Shown here piece by piece: positions 37,401-49,724 of a stretch of DNA of 64,000 bases. Origin of the DNA: Ottelia alismoides (Eukaryota > Streptophyta > Magnoliopsida > Alismatales > Hydrocharitaceae); the NCBI GenBank assembly GCA_037367405.1, contig JAZKJV010005763.1, positions 62,001-126,000 of the forward strand, read 5' to 3'. A program made the translations under genes and the position numbers. The notes under the pieces were generated by a model, which ran no database searches, was not told the origin of the DNA, and saw only the letters and a list, made by a program, of their open reading frames with translations. Each line of letters starts with the position of its first letter. The stretch's first letter is position 1.

Positions 37401-40400
37401 TTGAGTCCTATTAAGGGTGCAATAATGAATGTGAAAATCCTCTCTTTAACAATCTAAAGTTGTAGCATAGGAGATGAAATTTGATCGATCAAAAACCACA
37501 ATCTTTGAATGCTATCGAGAATTTTTACTTGGAAAGATACCAAGGTCGAACACAGGGAACAGACTATTTCTAGTTGCGTGGTTTAAATTTAATTAAATAA
37601 TTAACTAAATGTTTTGTTAATTTCCGTGTCAAGAAATAAAGAGAAAATATGATGATGAAAATGTAACGCTAATAAAATAAATAGAGGAGATAATTAAGCA
37701 TCAGATCTGTGACTTTGATTAGTAACCCAGACAATAGTAATTAATGTCCTTGAAATAAAACCACAGATTGAAAGAAATAAATTTAAAGAGAGATAATTAA
37801 TTAGAATTCAAGCTGCAGTCGAGAATGTGGAATAATCCTATAAATAATCCTTCAACTAAGTAGATCATGCAAAGATTTAATCTCCAAAATCACTCTAATT
37901 TAATCTCCAAGAAAATATAGTTTAATCACATCAAATATAGAGAATTAGATTAAATCTTCCTCAACATCCCTACAAAACAAATCATTAGTTTTCTCAATCA
38001 AGTATTGCACAAGGTGTCAGAAATCATCCTACATTGATCAGATTGCATCTCAAATAATAATCATCAATAAATATCTTCTAATCAGTCCACAAAGTATATA
38101 ATATGATAGAGCACAGTAATAGCTTCAAATTGACATATTATATGCTAAAATTGGAGTTCATATGCAAAAGGTATGGAAAAATAAAGTTCTGGGGACTAAT
38201 TTGTAATAAAATTAAGTGTTTTATAACAAAATAGTCCATAGGAGAACTTATCTGCAAATGTAAAAACACGTAGGGTTTCCTCTATAAAATACCATGCACG
38301 CATGCGCCGAGCACGTGATCTGGACGGTAGGGGTTTCTTTGCAATTTCGGGAGTTGGCAGGGGTGTGTTGCAATTTTCCCATCTAACACGTGTTCCTCAC
38401 ATGTTTCGTCATGCCCGAGCATTGGTGGCAGGTTCGAGAACTTCGAGGCAAAGGATCGGGTCAGTCGGACCTCGAAGTGGCAGTGATGGAAGCTTCGGGG
38501 ACTCGAGCCTCGAGGGTTGGACCACAACTTGGGGAAGGATGTGTAGCGCATGATGGGTCATAGGATCACGTGATTAGGCCCGATCCTACAGTAGCTAGAG
38601 GAGTGTCGGGCGGTTGGGGGGCAGAGCGAGGGTCGGCCGCGTGGAGCAGAGGGGGATGTGCTTGTGTTGCAACCGTTAGATAACCCCAATCCAACGACAG
38701 GAAATGGCAGACGGGGAGCTACGACCGAGGTGGAAGAGCGGGTAGTCGAGATGGTGAAATGGCTGTGCATAGCCTCTATGGTAGCTGCGCGAAGGAGCAG
38801 GTGGTGATTTCAACCGTAGCGCACGACGGAGGTGGAGCCGGTCAAGGGCGGATGCCGTCCACACAAAGGTAAGGGCTTCTCCTGGAAGACAAGGTCGAGG
38901 GAATGCAATGCGGAGGTGCATGGGGGTGATAGTCTACGGCCAAGCACGAAGGGGCAGACGAATCTTGGCCGATGGAGACATGTGACAATGGGTGAAATGC
39001 AAGGTGACGGAGTTAATGGCGATGACACAGTTGGAGATGAATAGACAACTAACAAAGGAAATTGAGGAGAAGGAAAAGAGTGACTCTTCTTCGCCTAGAA
39101 GGTGACCAAGAGTTGAAATACCTTAGTCGATCTTTGTCTTAAGAGCTACGGTGAAGGATAGCTCGAAGCATGGCTGTGGCGGCAGAACGGCGGAAGCTAC
39201 AAGGGTGGAAGCCCTCGGATCACACTGAGGTTGGGAAGCTCGAGTTATTATCACCAGCCGAGCAGGTAGATGACAGATAAGGGAATGGAGTAGGACGAAG
39301 GTGGCTTTACAGGGTTAGAGGCTGGCCAGGGTAACGACCGGGGGAAGAGGCCGGCCTCGTAACGACCAGAGAAGCGGAGCGGTGATAGTCGTTATGAGGG
39401 AGGCAGAGTGGTCAGTTACTGGGATGGAACAACAATGATGGAGGAAGGGGATGGTAACTTGTGGGTCGCATGACCATGGATGAGAGAGGAGACGAGGGGG
39501 CGGGTCACATACTCAAGAGGGAGGCGACACATGACACACCCCGGGACTGCCACGTGTCACCAAAAAAACTTCAAAAAATAAAAGGGAAAGAAAAATAGAG
39601 AATAAAAAGGGTACCTCAGATCGAAAATTTTCCTTCATGAAAGTTGTTCGTCTCAACGAGATCTACAACTTTCATGAAGGAATCATGAGTAAAAGAAGTC
39701 ATCTGTACAAAGTGGTATTTTTGGTGGTTTTCCATGTGTATAGAAAATCGCTTTTGGTGGATTTGTATTTTTTAGAGACTTAGAAGAGAATAAAAATTCT
39801 ATAAAAAAATAGAATAAAATAAAAGACACTTAAAAGCACATTAATCTAATTTTATTTTTAATAAGAAAATAGAGAAATAAAATAAGAGTACAAAACAAGT
39901 GAAATTTGTACAGACTCGCAGAGGTCATGGGACACAGATTGTTTCTTTATTTTTAGTCTTGATTTGAATTTGAATTTTTATGCCACATGATAAAGCGTTG
40001 ATCAAAGATCACAAATGAATATAAAATAAAATAAAATGGGTTAATTATATACATAAAAACTTAGGTCAAAATCGCAAAAAGATAAAATGCGTAAAAGAGG
40101 CCCAAAACCCAACTTTCACATATGAGCTCCGATTTTTATGAAATGGGTCTTGTTTTGATGGTATTTGAAAGTGGAGTACTTAAGTGAGTAGACCAAAATT
40201 GGATATTGTATAAGGAAGATATGTGTGTTTTAGTCCGTCTGATGTGAATTAAGTTTTAGGTTTATTTGTCACTTTTTTATTAAAAATTTTTTGCATTTTT
40301 CCTTTATTCTTGTTAGTAATATCTACACAATGGAATGGTATGGGGTCAATTAGAGTTAGGATAAATTAATTGAAAATAGAGAAAGTTATCTACTTTTTAG

Positions 40401-40577
40401 GGCAATTTACACTTTGATTTTTGGCTCCTTATTCTATGCAATTATGCATGATAAAATGTGAATATTATTTACACATGTATGAATGCTAGTGATGCTATAT
40501 TGATGATTAAATGCATAGATTTTTGGAGAATGGGGCCTAATTGGCCAATTTTAGCATGTTGAATTAGAGATTCATCA
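37401..40577 (-). repeat. Candidate antisense LTR (R2)
   Basis: Counterpart of 7,151-10,304, starting on the minus strand with TGATGAATCTC at 40,577 and carrying the U5-like motif near 37,533-37,548. It includes the GC-rich patch 38,290-39,540 with short frames that differ from R1. No gene is supported. Confidence 0.42.
39632..39680. repeat. Perfect 16 bp-arm hairpin (R2)
   Basis: CCTTCATGAAAGTTGT (39,632-39,647) and ACAACTTTCATGAAGG (39,665-39,680) pair exactly around a 17-base loop. It is the counterpart of 9,360-9,408 and the better preserved copy. Confidence 0.8.
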
Positions 40578-40593
40578 TACCCCTATACTTAAA
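40578..40593 (-). other. Polypurine-tract-like site before antisense LTR (R2)
   Basis: The minus strand reads tttaagtatagggg-ta directly before TGATGAATCTC. The aagtatagggg core matches the polypurine tract of the + strand gypsy element, linking the two families. Confidence 0.55.
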
Positions 40594-42458
40594 CCATTTG
40601 CGTCCATGAGCATCAAAGAATGATTGACTTAGTTGGATAAATCCTTGACTGTGCATGTGAACTTTCAAGGCTCAATTCATATAAGACCTTTAATTTGAGT
40701 GATCCTAAAATTCTGAGCTCAACCTTACTTTAATCGAACGAAATCCAACTTCTCTATTTATCAGACTCTTTGTTTGTACATAAAATATAAGGATATGACT
40801 TTTAGTGTAATGCATTCATGATAGTCGAGTCAAGATGTCACCAAAGGTTCCAGTCTAGGAGACTCTCCTCTAGACGTAATCCTCAACACTAGGGAATAAG
40901 TTAGTTCTTGCATTCAATCTACTGTCTCATTAGTTTGTCGTTCTTGAATGTGTAGATGGACGGCCATATGATGGTGGGTATAGGATTGTGCATTTTCTTC
41001 TCTCACTCACATTGGAACAAGGATCCTCTCGAGTGCCTTATTACTCAACACATGTATATTTTTGGTTTGTTGATCAATGTGTCTGTCAAGAGAATTCGTA
41101 GTTGTCTGCACTTGTTTTCCGAGGAGTACATCGGGGTGTGTCTCTTTTGAGTATCTAAGATACTTTCAACACCCAGACTTGTATCACTATATGATGCAGA
41201 GCCCTTTCTGGGTGCTAGAGACTCCTCTATCCTAATAGCATTTGGTCCAAGTGGACACTTTGAAATGGTTGAGAGTACTCGCCTTTGGTAGAAGATCTTT
41301 GGAATTTGTTTTTGTAATGACAAATCTTTTCATTGTATGAGAGAACTTCTCTCAAAATTTTATTTCATTTTTTGGCTAGCTCCATTGCTTTTACCAAAAG
41401 TTGGCACACATTGATCAATATTTTAGTTAGATTTCATCGCACACTGGCACATAGGTAAATACCAAAGATATCGTGAGAACTTTTGCACATACTAGCCAGG
41501 GTTTGTTGACACTCCGGTCTCTTGAAGCATTCATTAACTTTATCCCATCCTTCAACATCATTAAATTAGGTCTAGACTCAAATCACCAGCCCCAGTTCCT
41601 CAAGTGATAACTCAACTCATCTCATCAATCATGAAGTTGTGAAAGTGATGTGCTGATCATATTCTTCAGAAGGTAGAGACGAATAGTGCAATATAGCACT
41701 GAAATCTTTCAAACTAGGTAAGAGTGGATTATTAAATTTCAAAAACATAATGACTAAGGCTGGCTAACTTTGTCTCTCAAGATATCCGAAACTAAGTGTC
41801 CTCAAATTCTCAAGCCTTAAGTGATAGTAAATGTGACAGGAATACACCAACCAAGAAATGCATGGATGCATGAGATGCTTAATGAAATGTAAGATCATGA
41901 GAAACTTTTTTCTTAGATTTTTTAATGCAATAATGAATAAGAAGCCAATTTTTCAAAACTTTTATACACGCAGTGTTAGTTGCAAAACTCATTATTTTTT
42001 TTCGAAAAGTTTTTTTTGTTTATTTTTATTATTTTTGAAAATAAGGTATTATTTACATAAAGAATTTAGTATAATATGCATAATAAACACAACTTGTATC
42101 AATACCCGATTTTAGATGAAAATAATTAAAGTACGAGCTATGGATAAAAAAAGTAGAATATATACAAATACACCAGCCTATACTTTGCTTGTGCTATGTC
42201 CTCATGGCATAAATTAAAATGTAGACATGGCTCGTTCTAAGTATAGTTGAGCGAAAAAGAAATACAAATCGACTTTCCCTCCAATACTTAGACTTTTGAG
42301 GGACTAAGCATAGCAGAAAATCATGAAATGAGGCAATCGAGCGTGAGGGGAAAAGAATAGAAGTGAGGTATACACCACGGTATTGATCGTATACTTATGC
42401 TCAGGCCAGCCTAAGTATGATCGGATAATTACAAAAGGGGAATCAAGTAGATTTATGG
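40594..42458 (-). repeat. Antisense retroelement sequence, noncoding (R2)
   Basis: Counterpart of 10,321-12,185. No gene. The hairpin/polypurine cassette is at about 42,172-42,430. The hairpin near 42,388-42,420 (minus strand atacttaggctggcc...) keeps its stem although the sequence differs from R1. Confidence 0.42.
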
Positions 42459-42910
42459 ATGAACAAAGTCAAGGAGGTTTATGACGGACCTTCTTGCGGG
42501 AATGGGGTGGAAGATAGTATTGAGATGTGGAGGTTGGTGAAGAGGGGGAGGATTAAGAGGACTGACCATCGTCAGAGTCGTCCTCAGAAGAATAGTAGTC
42601 GTATGCAGAGGATCTCTAACTATTGTCAACCAGAGGTAAGTGCCCTTTGATAATAGTTGTACTTATTGCACTTACATGATGAACCACTTCAGGAGCGGAT
42701 GAGGACTCTTCAAAATCACCTGGTTTCTAAAGTCAAAGGTGACTTTCTTGAATCGGTTCGTTTATGTGAGAAGCATTGGGAGTAAGATGGACAGTCTTTA
42801 TCTCCATATCTTGAGTAACCGGTGTGGCATTTATGAGTTCCTCATTAGAGGAATCCCCATAAAAGTCGACCAATTCTTGTAGGGTCATGTGCGGCTTCAG
42901 GGTGAGGGAC
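42459..42910 (-). pseudogene. Antisense internal-region coding remnant (R2)
   Basis: Counterpart of 12,186-12,640. The minus-strand protein seen in R1 (LTPKPHMTLQELVDFYGD and the acidic DSSDEE stretch) is broken here by indels near 42,750-42,765, so no frame of comparable length survives. Family unknown; placed as LTR-element internal sequence from its position between an LTR-like segment and a polypurine site. Confidence 0.3.
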
Positions 42911-45552
42911 AATGTTCCTAGTCGCTTTGTGATTTATGGTTGGTATTGTTGATGTCATGTTGGACGAGATATTCTAGGTTTTCAATTATTTTATATAAAA
43001 AAAAGTGAATATGTCGTTGACCCAAAGAATCTGCAACAGAAAATTTACTTTTTTATTCTCAAGCCAAATTATATACAAAAAAGTAGCAACAGAATTTTTG
43101 TTATTTAATTAACATGTAGAACAACAGGATCGAACTCAGGGAGGCTACAATTCCCGAGGGTTATTTAAATAATCGAAAAAAAACAATTAAAGGAAAAAGG
43201 AATCTCAAATGCTAACTACCTTGGTTTTGTGAAATTTTTATCTTTTTTATATTTTTAATTTTTTTTCTATTTTTTGATTTTTAAATTTTAATGATTTTAA
43301 TTTTTGAATTTTTTAATTTTTTAAAAAATATGATTTTAAAAACAAATTCGTGCATAAAAAATTAGAATTACTTTCTTTTTGGACTTTTCAAATATAACAA
43401 AAATGCCCAAAAATGTCTAAAGAAAATCTCTTTGTATTTTTGATGAAAAAATACTATTTTTGTACAATTTTAAGAGATTTTTAGATTTTTTAGGATTTTT
43501 AAGATGAATAAAAACAAGGGAAAATGCAAACAATGAGCAAACAAGATTATTTCGCAATTTAATAATATGAAATGAAATCAAAATTTCAGCTATTATTTTT
43601 CTTAAAAACGGGAGGAAATTTTCTACAAACAAGAACTTAAAACACATTTTTTATTTTTTCTATAATTTTATAAGATTTTTTAGATTTTTAGTATTTTACA
43701 ATCTCTTTGGGTTTTATAAATAATTAAAGCACATTTTTTTATAGAAAATAAAATGCACAAAAATAAATCTAATCTATTTTTTTGGAATTTTTTATGCAAT
43801 ATTTGAATTTTTTGAATTTTTTGAATTTTAGGCAGAGAAAATGATGTGGTTTTTTATTTTTTAATAATATAAAATGAAAATAAAATGCATTGAAATTTTT
43901 ATACAATGAAGATGCATATAACAGGAGAATCACAAGATTTTTCGCATAATTTATTGAGCATTAAAGACAAGCCAATAAATAGTCTGAATAAGAGGGACCT
44001 ATTTGAAAATATATATTGTTTCTGCATTAAAATATAAATAAGAGAAGGTATCAAAGTGCAAATAACCCAAGTTGTACATGCTATGTAGTTATCTGGTTGA
44101 GGAAGGGGCTTCTTTGCAAGAATGAAAACTTCTAAGGGGTAGAATGCAATTGTCCCAATTTTTTATTCCCCCTAGGGCTTCTCTTTGTCATGTTTCTTCG
44201 TTCAATTTAAAGTAGGGGATCCGTCACCGCCTCTCTTCCTCCTTCCCATGTGCGGTACGGGGCGGCGACTTCAAGGGATCAACAGTTGGAATGACGGTGC
44301 ATGCGAAAATCCAGGCTTTAGGAGCATGATGATGGTGTTTGCGCAGTCGGAAGTGGATCGACGAGGCAGGCTGAGCTCTAGGAGGAAGGGTGGATGGAGC
44401 GTGCTCGTTGCACGCAGGTGGTGGTTAATGGGTGGCTAGCGGCGACGGGGCTTCCTAGGGGACGACACGCGCCCCATGGCGGTAGGAGGAGCTCCAGGCA
44501 GAGGGGCTGCACGGCCGGAGGGCGCAGTGGCGCTAGCGATGGACGAGAGTGCATGGCTCCAGATGGCGGTGAAGGGAATGCGCGAAGACGGCAGTGACGG
44601 CGGTGGGCGACGACAGCTGGAGTGTTGCCGCCCCCAACCTTTTTTTAATTTTTTTTGTAAAAACAGAAACATGAAAGTTTTTTATGTTATTTTCTTTAAA
44701 AAATGAAAGAATAGATTTTTTTATTTAGAAATAGTAACTATTTTTTATTTTCTTATTTTTTTGATTTTTTTTATATTTTTCTGACAAGATAGCAATTGTA
44801 TTTTTTTATTTTTTTATTTCACCAAATAAAATAAAGATAAAAAAAATGATATCCGACTCGAGCACGACGGCTCGGTCCAAAATCAAATGCGAAAAATGCG
44901 AGTGGATGCGGATCCGGCGAAATGAAAGATCAAATCAGTGTCTCCGACAACCGCATGTGACCGGAGTTGGAATATTGTGTAAGGTAGAACGTGAACGTGG
45001 AGAGATAAGGAAAATGAGATGAAATATCGGATCAGATTCGGTCAAATCATGATGTGTGACTAAAATTGATTAAATGGGATTTAGAAATATAAAAATTGAC
45101 AATGAATTAAAAATGTAAAATACAACTCCGATTAAACCAGGTTAAAAAAAAGAGAAAAAATGGATTTTACTGTGGGAGCGGATGAAAGTCGTGATGGCCT
45201 CGACGAAGGCCGACTCGTTGTCACCAGACGGCTTGGAGGCTAGGCACTCTTCTGCGACAAGATGGCTCTCAGAGAATAGGCTCCTCTCACCAAAGATTGA
45301 TCAAATTTAAATGAGGGAAGCAGAGCCATATTAATAGATAAAAGAATGAAGTTTGAAATTTAAAAAATTGAATGAAGATAAGGATAAGAAAAAAAATTGA
45401 AATGAGATAAAGATAAGAAAAGGAATTAGTGTTAAAATTATTTACATAATTAATTATTATTTAATTTTTGTCACTTTATTAAATTAAGTAATAAATGTTA
45501 ATTTTTTTATTTTTTGTGAGGATTATTTAAGGTATTTATTATATACATATAC
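42911..45552. other. LTR-like tail of R2 and AT-rich spacer up to the organellar junction
   Basis: 42,911-44,592 matches R1. Beyond this, 44,593-44,640 completes the GC-rich patch, then comes AT-rich DNA with a GC-richer island (44,850-45,300) holding no recognised gene, then strongly AT-rich sequence to about 45,550. Frames such as 44,436-44,672 differ from R1 and overlap in several phases, so they are not supported. Confidence 0.4.
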
Positions 45553-46415
45553 TATATGCTCGTGCGTCTTCGCTCCTTCCTTCGGCTGCTAATCCCACGA
45601 CTGGTGAAAGCGCCTTCTATTCGCTTTCCCATTTCGATTGGAAGTGGTTGTAAAAGACTGGGAAGGAGAGGGGCCAACCTTCTTCTTCCTGTACATACAG
45701 GCTAGGAAGGCCAGGAGCACAGGAAATGAACGCGACCAGGCACCGGCAATGAAGGCACACAAGCTTTAAATAGAACTACTTGATCGCATTCAAGTGCTGA
45801 AGCAGAGTCTAGAGCTATGGCTCATACTGCTTGTGAGCTGACTCCGTTGATGTGAGTGAAACTCCCTATGCCTATGTACTGCGAGAATAGAGCTGCTTGC
45901 ATCTTTTTTTTCCTTTAGTAGGCCTAGTATTTCTGACAATTGCAATGGCTTCTTGCGGCCGGCTTCTACCTTATCTTTCTCTTTGTTGCTGACCCTGACT
46001 TGACCTCTCCCCATTCTCCAGTCTCCCGCACTGCTCGACGTGTGCGACTCCGTATGAGGACCTCCAACGGTGATGGTCTCATGCGTCACTGGTCTGCACT
46101 TATGGTTAGACTGCCTCTGCCCCTTGCTCTGGTCGAATTGCATAGGCCTATATATCTAGTTTCAGGTGGACTAGGGGAAAGGGTCCTGACTGACCTAGCA
46201 TGACTACCTAGCTAAGAATCTCTTTCTAGTTAAGCTAGGGTTCCTAGTCCTTTTTGACTCGAAGGGCAATCGAGGAAAGAGACAGCACTATCCAGACCCA
46301 TCACTCTCTTATAATGAGAAGTGGTAAACAATTCATTTTTGTGCTTAATGGCTTTGCAAAGAAATATAGAAAGCCAAAGACATAATAGAAGATAATTTCT
46401 CTCTCCAATAATGAG

Positions 46416-46727
46416 TCAAAAAATGAACAAGAGGAAGTTCTCTTTTTCTTTCTCAAAAGTCTCAGAAGGCTCCCTCTCGTGTCTCTTTCCACGTGGAAAG
46501 TTCCCGCGCAAGCTTCGTAGCTTTTGCAGACCCTGTTCCTCTAGAAATAGCTTTTCCATGCTCATTTTGATATCTTCAGTAAGTGCCCCATCAAAGTCCT
46601 GTTTTTTCCCTTTTTCAGTTTGAATGAGATTAGTTTCTTGGGCCAAGTCCTTCTCTAAAAGAAAATAGCTCAATATTTGGTAAAAAGAAGAAGAAACATC
46701 CAAGGTGACGGGAAGTCTTTCTATCAT
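46416..46727 (-). CDS. Unrecognised 103-codon open frame in organellar spacer
   Basis: Starts MIERLPVTLDVSSSFYQIL and continues with a charged stretch (FDGALTEDIKMSMEKLFLEE) then a lysine/glutamate-rich tail. It stops before a second frame in the same phase (46,301-46,414) that continues with aromatic, membrane-like residues (EIIFYYVFGFLYFFAK), so one in-frame stop separates two parts of what may once have been one longer frame. No family recognised. It could be a chance frame or a mitochondrial orphan ORF. Confidence 0.2.
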   Translation of the reverse strand: MIERLPVTLDVSSSFYQILSYFLLEKDLAQETNLIQTEKGKKQDFDGALTEDIKMSMEKLFLEEQGLQKLRSLRGNFPRGKRHEREPSETFEKEKENFLLFIF

Positions 46728-48385
46728 ATCTGGTTAGCACCACTCGCTTCTTGGCTTTCGACTCTTGCTGACGATTACTAATAGCTAGGGACTGCCTCAA
46801 CTCACTGGAGTCTCAGTAAGTTGTCGACTTCCCTCCTATCTATCCCGAAAAATCACGGGGGGACCTTCCTCCGACTCCGTTGTTGCGGCGGCTTCAAGCT
46901 ACGACTCGACAGGGGGCCTCGGCACTGTTCGGGTACGACTGGACCCCCTCCGCTAAATCTTGATCTCTGAATTCCATATATTGTGGAGACCCTCCCCTCC
47001 ATGGGGAGGTCGATATGGGGCGATCGATCTACTTACCCACTCGATCTCCTACGTGCGAAAGATGAGGGAGACGTACAGGTAGGATAGGCCTCTCCCTGTC
47101 GATTCCCCTTGATCTAATTCCACGACGGAGAGTCGGCGTGGCGTCAAGTGCAGATTGGGGGAGTAGAGCGAAATCCCCATACTAATCTTGACGTTTGTTG
47201 ATAGTTTAAGCCCTGACTTAGCCTTAGCTAGTGGGAGAGAGAGAAGTCGACCTCAGGCTCGGTATGTCTCTTCTTCTGTCCAGGTCTTGGATGATGAGTC
47301 AGAACGTAGACAAAAGTATGGTGAGCTCCCTCTGCGAGGAAGACGGGGATCGTCCCTGACATCAGTTCTACCCGAGTAGGCAAGAGAAAGCGAGAGGGCA
47401 ACCCGGGCTCTCTCTCCACTTTGAAATATAATGAAATCTCACTAGAATATCGTGATAGTAGAAATCACCACTAGAATATATTAGCTTGGTCTTTCCGTTT
47501 ACGCTGCAGTAGGGTCAAGTCAAGCCGATGATGCCGGGAGAAAAAGTACTGACCAGGTTAGGAAAGATAGTATCAGAATATTATGAATATATAGTTGTCT
47601 TAGTGCTGGGATGAGACTTCTTTGTTGATGACTTCCTTCTGCCCTTTTCTGAAATCCTTCACTTCTTCCCACGAGTGTTCTTTTGATTTTCCTCGAGCTA
47701 GCAGCACGGGCGACTACTCCTGACCTCTCAGAGAATAAGGTCTCACTTACTGCGTAAACCTGAAAGCCACTGATGACTAGGCTCATGATATCAACCCTCA
47801 GATGTAGTGAAAATGTGTCGGTTTGCCCTACGGATAACCGCTTCGCTCTCTCTTTTCTTCTTCACTCCACTCACTTGGAACTGCAGACAAACTAGTAGAG
47901 AAGGCATTGCCGGCTGCCATGCTTTCTTTCGACAGGACGCATCTCCCGAGAATGAGTAAAAGAACTTAGTGATGCAGAAAGAGATCATCAACTGACTCTC
48001 TAGCCTGCCAGTCCAAAACCAATTAGACCGTACCCACTATAGTCTCTGCGCCTCCGTCTTACCTTAGCCCTAGCGGCTCACCTTCATCCCGAGCCCTGGT
48101 CACCCCTCCTTTTGCCTCCTTCCCCTACTCCTCTTCCCCGGTCGACATCTGCTTCTAAGATGCCTTCTGTTCATGCCCTCGGGCCCACGCATTCCGCAAT
48201 GCTGCCAGTAAGAATTGGGGATCGGACGCAGGCGAAATTCCAGCCAATGGCTGAGATGTTCAGTCGACTCCCTCCCCTTAACCCCTCAGAGGCCAAGTTC
48301 CGCTCATTAATTAATTAGTAAAAAAGTGAAGAAGAACCCTGGTTGGTGGTGGGTGGACCTTCTGGTATTTGGTATAAGTCAAGCG

Positions 48386-48424
48386 GCATGTCGCTTAAAT
48401 TCATCAAATCATCCAGCGACATGC
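48386..48424. repeat. Perfect 10 bp hairpin
   Basis: GCATGTCGCT (48,386-48,395) pairs exactly with AGCGACATGC (48,415-48,424) across a 19-base AT-rich loop. No T run follows, and plant mitochondria use hairpins as 3' end stabilisers, so a processing role is possible but unproven. Confidence 0.5.
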
Positions 48425-49690
48425 ACCATATCTTTTCTTAGGCCGAATTTATTATACAAGTGGGACCCAGGAAAGCAGCTATTCTTCGCTCTTGATTTAG
48501 CCCCTTCCTTTGTACCAGCAGCCAGGTGCGCACGTCAGATCTCCTTAGCACTTCCAGTCAGAACTATAAGAAATGATCAGCCTGAGGTTAGCTCTACCAT
48601 CCTTTGAGAGAGCTTACTAGCATGAAAATAGGAAGCTATCATCCCATGAATCAACACTAATACACTTAGGGAGATCCTGAAGAAATTAGCACCTTCAAGT
48701 TAGACAACTAGACTCGAGGCCTTGGAACTTGCTTTAAGAAGGATAGTCAATTTAGAGATAGAGTGAGTCTATTCGGGGAATCTATGCTCCTATCCGAACC
48801 CCTCGACGCTTTCTCTGGCGCATATTAGCTTTGCTGAATATTCGCATTTATATAAATATGTTCTCAAAAGTCTGAGATGCTAGACTAGGGGGAGGCAATA
48901 GATGAAGGGGAGGCAAAAGAAAACCAAAGAAAATGCGTCCCAAGCCAAAATATCACAAGTACCGCCCCACCCTGGACCGTCACAAGGAAAACTATAACCG
49001 AAATCCGCAGTTAATATTATATATTCTTTTCGTCATATATTTATTGGAACCCAACCTGCTAAGCAAAAAAGGCTTAGATTGGACTAACATCCCTAGGGAA
49101 AAGGTTTGACCTTCATCATGCTTTGGGAGGCATAGTGAAAGTAGCTGCGGAAGCGTGTGAGCCATTTCGCCGGTTGGTTATCAGGAGCCCCGACTTCTAC
49201 TTCTCTATACGCGTCTAGAATACAAAAATAGCGCATTACTAGAGGGAACTGACTCTCTACAGAAGATTTTCTCCTGTCCAACCTTTCTGAAACCCTCCTA
49301 GGCACCTCACAACTCTCTTCCCACTGAGCCCACAGAGAGAAAATGTAGGACTGGTGCCAACTTGAGAAGGGCAGTCATCACTCTTCTCTTCCCTCTTGCA
49401 GAAAGGCGATTGCGGTTGAAAAAGATCTTTGGATTATAGTTAAGGGCAGGACTCGACAATCCATCCGAGTCTCTCGCACCAGTCGCTCTGTAGTCAGACT
49501 ACTGACGGGTGAAATTGCCCTGATTGACGTGCTGGGAAAGCCAAAACCCAATCGTGTTCTGCCACAACACCTGATGTCGGATGGATCTGACCTGCTGGGA
49601 CTCTCTTTATCTGGATTCAAGGCCCAGTAAGAGCTCAAGGGCTAGTCTGAGATCTCTCATCCCGTCAAACTTAGCTGACTAGGCAGCCTA

Positions 49691-49724
49691 GTGGTTTGCC
49701 TCTATCGACATCTGCTCACGATGC
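49691..49724. repeat. Dispersed inverted repeat, arm A
   Basis: gtggtttgcctctatcga... to ...ctgctcacgatgc is repeated in reverse complement at 52,505-52,538, with two mismatches in 34 bases. Short dispersed repeats of this kind mediate rare recombination in plant mitochondrial genomes. Confidence 0.7.

Larger units (their letters stand above)
30299..44592. repeat. R2: right copy of the 14.3 kb duplicated block
   Basis: Direct repeat of 1-14,330. It keeps the same order of modules: foldback at about 32,590-32,950, copia remnant 35,569-37,400, hairpin 39,632-39,680, polypurine sites near 40,578 and 42,173, and internal coding remnant near 42,459-42,900. At the right end it continues past the point where R1 is interrupted: R1 stops matching after 14,330 while R2 runs on through a GC-rich patch to about 44,640 and then AT-rich sequence. 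The homology to sequence left of the window cannot be tested; related but more diverged sequence already precedes R2 at about 29,580-30,298. Confidence 0.9.
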
